A DNA stretch of 64,000 bases from Desulfosediminicola ganghwensis (GTDB lineage: Bacteria; Desulfobacterota; Desulfobulbia; Desulfobulbales; Desulfocapsaceae), in assembly GCF_005116675.2 (NCBI RefSeq), contig NZ_CP050699.1:4707001-4771000 (forward strand). The letters are read 5' to 3'. This document shows, piece after piece, positions 62,650-64,000 of this stretch; the first letter of the stretch is position 1, and each line of letters opens with the position of its first letter. The notes under the pieces are model-generated. The model worked only from the letters and a program-made list of their open reading frames with translations. It was not told the DNA's origin and ran no database searches. Position numbers and translations under genes: made by a program.

Positions 62650-64000
62650 TTATTCCGACAGTTTTTGTTCTAGTGTTTCAAGTCGTACATCCTCCTGTCG
62701 CTGCAGTTTCAGTACACACTCTTCTGCTTCTGAAAAGGGCGTGCCTGCTGCGGGGTCCTGCGCTACCACCTGCCCTGTTCCATGGACACGGATGACACAA
62801 TCTTTTCCCTGCAACAGGCGTAAGCTTTTTCTGAGACTGAACCCTGTCAGCTCAGGCATTACACTTTGCGCCCTCTGTTCAACCTCTTCCCCCCCGAGAA
62901 TCGGTCGAACCACCTCTCTCTCCTTGCGCAGTTGGACAGGGTAGTTTCCACCGGCATCAACTCCTCGCTCCGCCATATCCGCTACCGACTTACCCACCTG
63001 CTGCAACACTGCGACGCGGGGCAATAATTCGCTTATGGCCTGCTCAAGATCAAGCTTTTCGGCTTCTCCCTGCGCTTCGACCACATTTTCACCGCCCTGC
63101 ACCGTCACCAACACCACCAGGCTCGCCCTTTTTGCAGGAACTGCAGCAAGGTAGAGCTCATTGTCGAGATACTCAAACGTGCTATTCCTGTTGATGCTCA
63201 CCCTTTTGACATCACTCAGCAGAGCACCACCAAGTTCATTGGTTTTACTCAATGCTGTAACAGCTCCTGCGATCTCATCAGAGACCTTTGGCTCAATGGT
63301 ATTTCGTCCTTTCCCCGTGGACTCCTGTTGCTGATTCCTCAGCGACAGTTCCCTGCCGTCCTCAGCAGATACAATAGCTTCGACCAAATATGGCTGAACT
63401 GAAATTCCGCCGTTTAACAGAGTGCTCACACCACTCATCAGCTCAAGTGGTGATAGAAATTCAGGTACAGTTCCGAAGTTTCTTTCATCGGGGTTGGCGA
63501 CCTTGAAAATACCACCACTTCTGTTCAGCCTTTCACTGCTATTACCAAAATCCTCTGGATAACCTGCGCTAAATCCCAGCTTTTCCCAAAGTCTCAACTC
63601 AGCACCAAGGCTGGTACTATCCTTACTTATGCTCCAGGGCTTTAAACGGCCATACGACTCAAAACTCGCCTGGATGGCAGCACTCTCTTTGAGCAGCGCT
63701 TTAAACGTATCCGGCACCACCATTGGCCTGGTGAGCATACTCTCCAGTTGATGCTGGGAGTAGACCCGGTGCTTATTGGGATTGAAAGATGGCTCCTGGA
63801 CAGCAGCGACTATCGCTCCCGTCTCGGCATCCATCATGTATAACCCTATCTTTGCTTCCGGCCTCTCCCTGACTACCTGTACAGCAATGGTTTCGAATAA
63901 CTCCTGAATCTTCAGATCGACGGTCAGCAGCAGGTGTTGCCCCACTCCTCCTCTGAATCCATCGTCATTATCACGGGCCAGCATCTTCTGCACCAGCCGG
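62650..64000 (-). CDS. FtsI-position PBP-like protein with PASTA domain, degenerate transpeptidase (partial)
   Basis: The frame runs off the right edge; at least 447 residues are visible. Its place just before murE and the pattern LLLTVDLKIQELFETIA, then IVAAVQEPSFNPNK, and SPLELMSGVSTLLNGG identify a class B penicillin-binding protein of FtsI/SpoVD type. A PASTA domain closes it (MPELTGFSLRKSL ... GTGQVVAQDPAAGTPF). The catalytic motifs are not recognisable: the SxxK region reads VVPDTFK, an SxN is missing, and where KTGT should stand it reads VSINRNS. An SISK exists nearby but sits where SxN belongs. It is probably a non-catalytic structural homologue, or highly diverged. Confidence 0.8.
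   Translation of the reverse strand, partial: RLVQKMLARDNDDGFRGGVGQHLLLTVDLKIQELFETIAVQVVRERPEAKIGLYMMDAETGAIVAAVQEPSFNPNKHRVYSQHQLESMLTRPMVVPDTFKALLKESAAIQASFESYGRLKPWSISKDSTSLGAELRLWEKLGFSAGYPEDFGNSSERLNRSGGIFKVANPDERNFGTVPEFLSPLELMSGVSTLLNGGISVQPYLVEAIVSAEDGRELSLRNQQQESTGKGRNTIEPKVSDEIAGAVTALSKTNELGGALLSDVKRVSINRNSTFEYLDNELYLAAVPAKRASLVVLVTVQGGENVVEAQGEAEKLDLEQAISELLPRVAVLQQVGKSVADMAERGVDAGGNYPVQLRKEREVVRPILGGEEVEQRAQSVMPELTGFSLRKSLRLLQGKDCVIRVHGTGQVVAQDPAAGTPFSEAEECVLKLQRQEDVRLETLEQKLSE

Overview
The window looks like chromosomal DNA of an anaerobic, sulfur-metabolising Desulfobacterota bacterium, probably in or near the Desulfobulbales. This is inferred from gene content: a large homodimeric-type pyruvate:ferredoxin oxidoreductase with strongly biased codons, a four-subunit cytoplasmic sulfhydrogenase-type [NiFe] hydrogenase, a CoA-disulfide reductase/rhodanese fusion, and several small conserved proteins I know mainly from sulfate reducers. 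MurE carries the DNPR motif, so a diaminopimelate (Gram-negative type) cell wall is expected.

1-6.4 kb: a LysM/TPR lipoprotein, a membrane adenylate/guanylate-cyclase-like protein with a replaced catalytic arginine, and small exported proteins of unknown function, including a 49-residue secreted peptide gene (5384-5533). 6.5-19.7 kb is an accessory zone. The hydrogenase operon (6806-10847) has its own promoter and terminator and sits between an N-terminal and a C-terminal remnant of one gene family. A third remnant lies at 15.4 kb. FmdB-like, CBS-domain and universal-stress genes follow, the last inside a 77-bp direct repeat. Two identical IS4-family elements then stand in tandem with three copies of one 11-bp target repeat.

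19.8-24.8 kb: an intact tRNA-Arg(CCG) and a degenerate copy of its 3' half, 4.9 kb apart, bound a three-gene operon (glycosyltransferase, alpha/beta hydrolase, radical SAM/SPASM-like) and a DMT permease. This is the best candidate for an undescribed module. 25-46 kb is mostly core: HNH protein, folC, a heptamer-type repeat, a UvrD/PcrA helicase, nagZ, a TM2 protein, a hybrid sensor kinase, a pabB-pabC fusion, nifJ, a YkgJ-type protein, a PHP phosphoesterase and the CoA-disulfide reductase.

46-64 kb is one minus-strand block of overlapping or closely spaced genes: an FtsI-position protein, a murE-murF fusion, mraY, murD, murG, murC, ftsQ, ftsA, ftsZ, then a radical SAM protein, a sensor kinase and fetA-fetB. 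The division cluster is unusual in three ways. MurE and MurF are one polypeptide, ftsW is absent between murD and murG, and the FtsI-position protein has lost recognisable transpeptidase motifs while keeping a PASTA domain.

Starts were chosen by Shine-Dalgarno sites, overlaps and conserved N-termini. Family names are from recognition of motifs, not from any database search.
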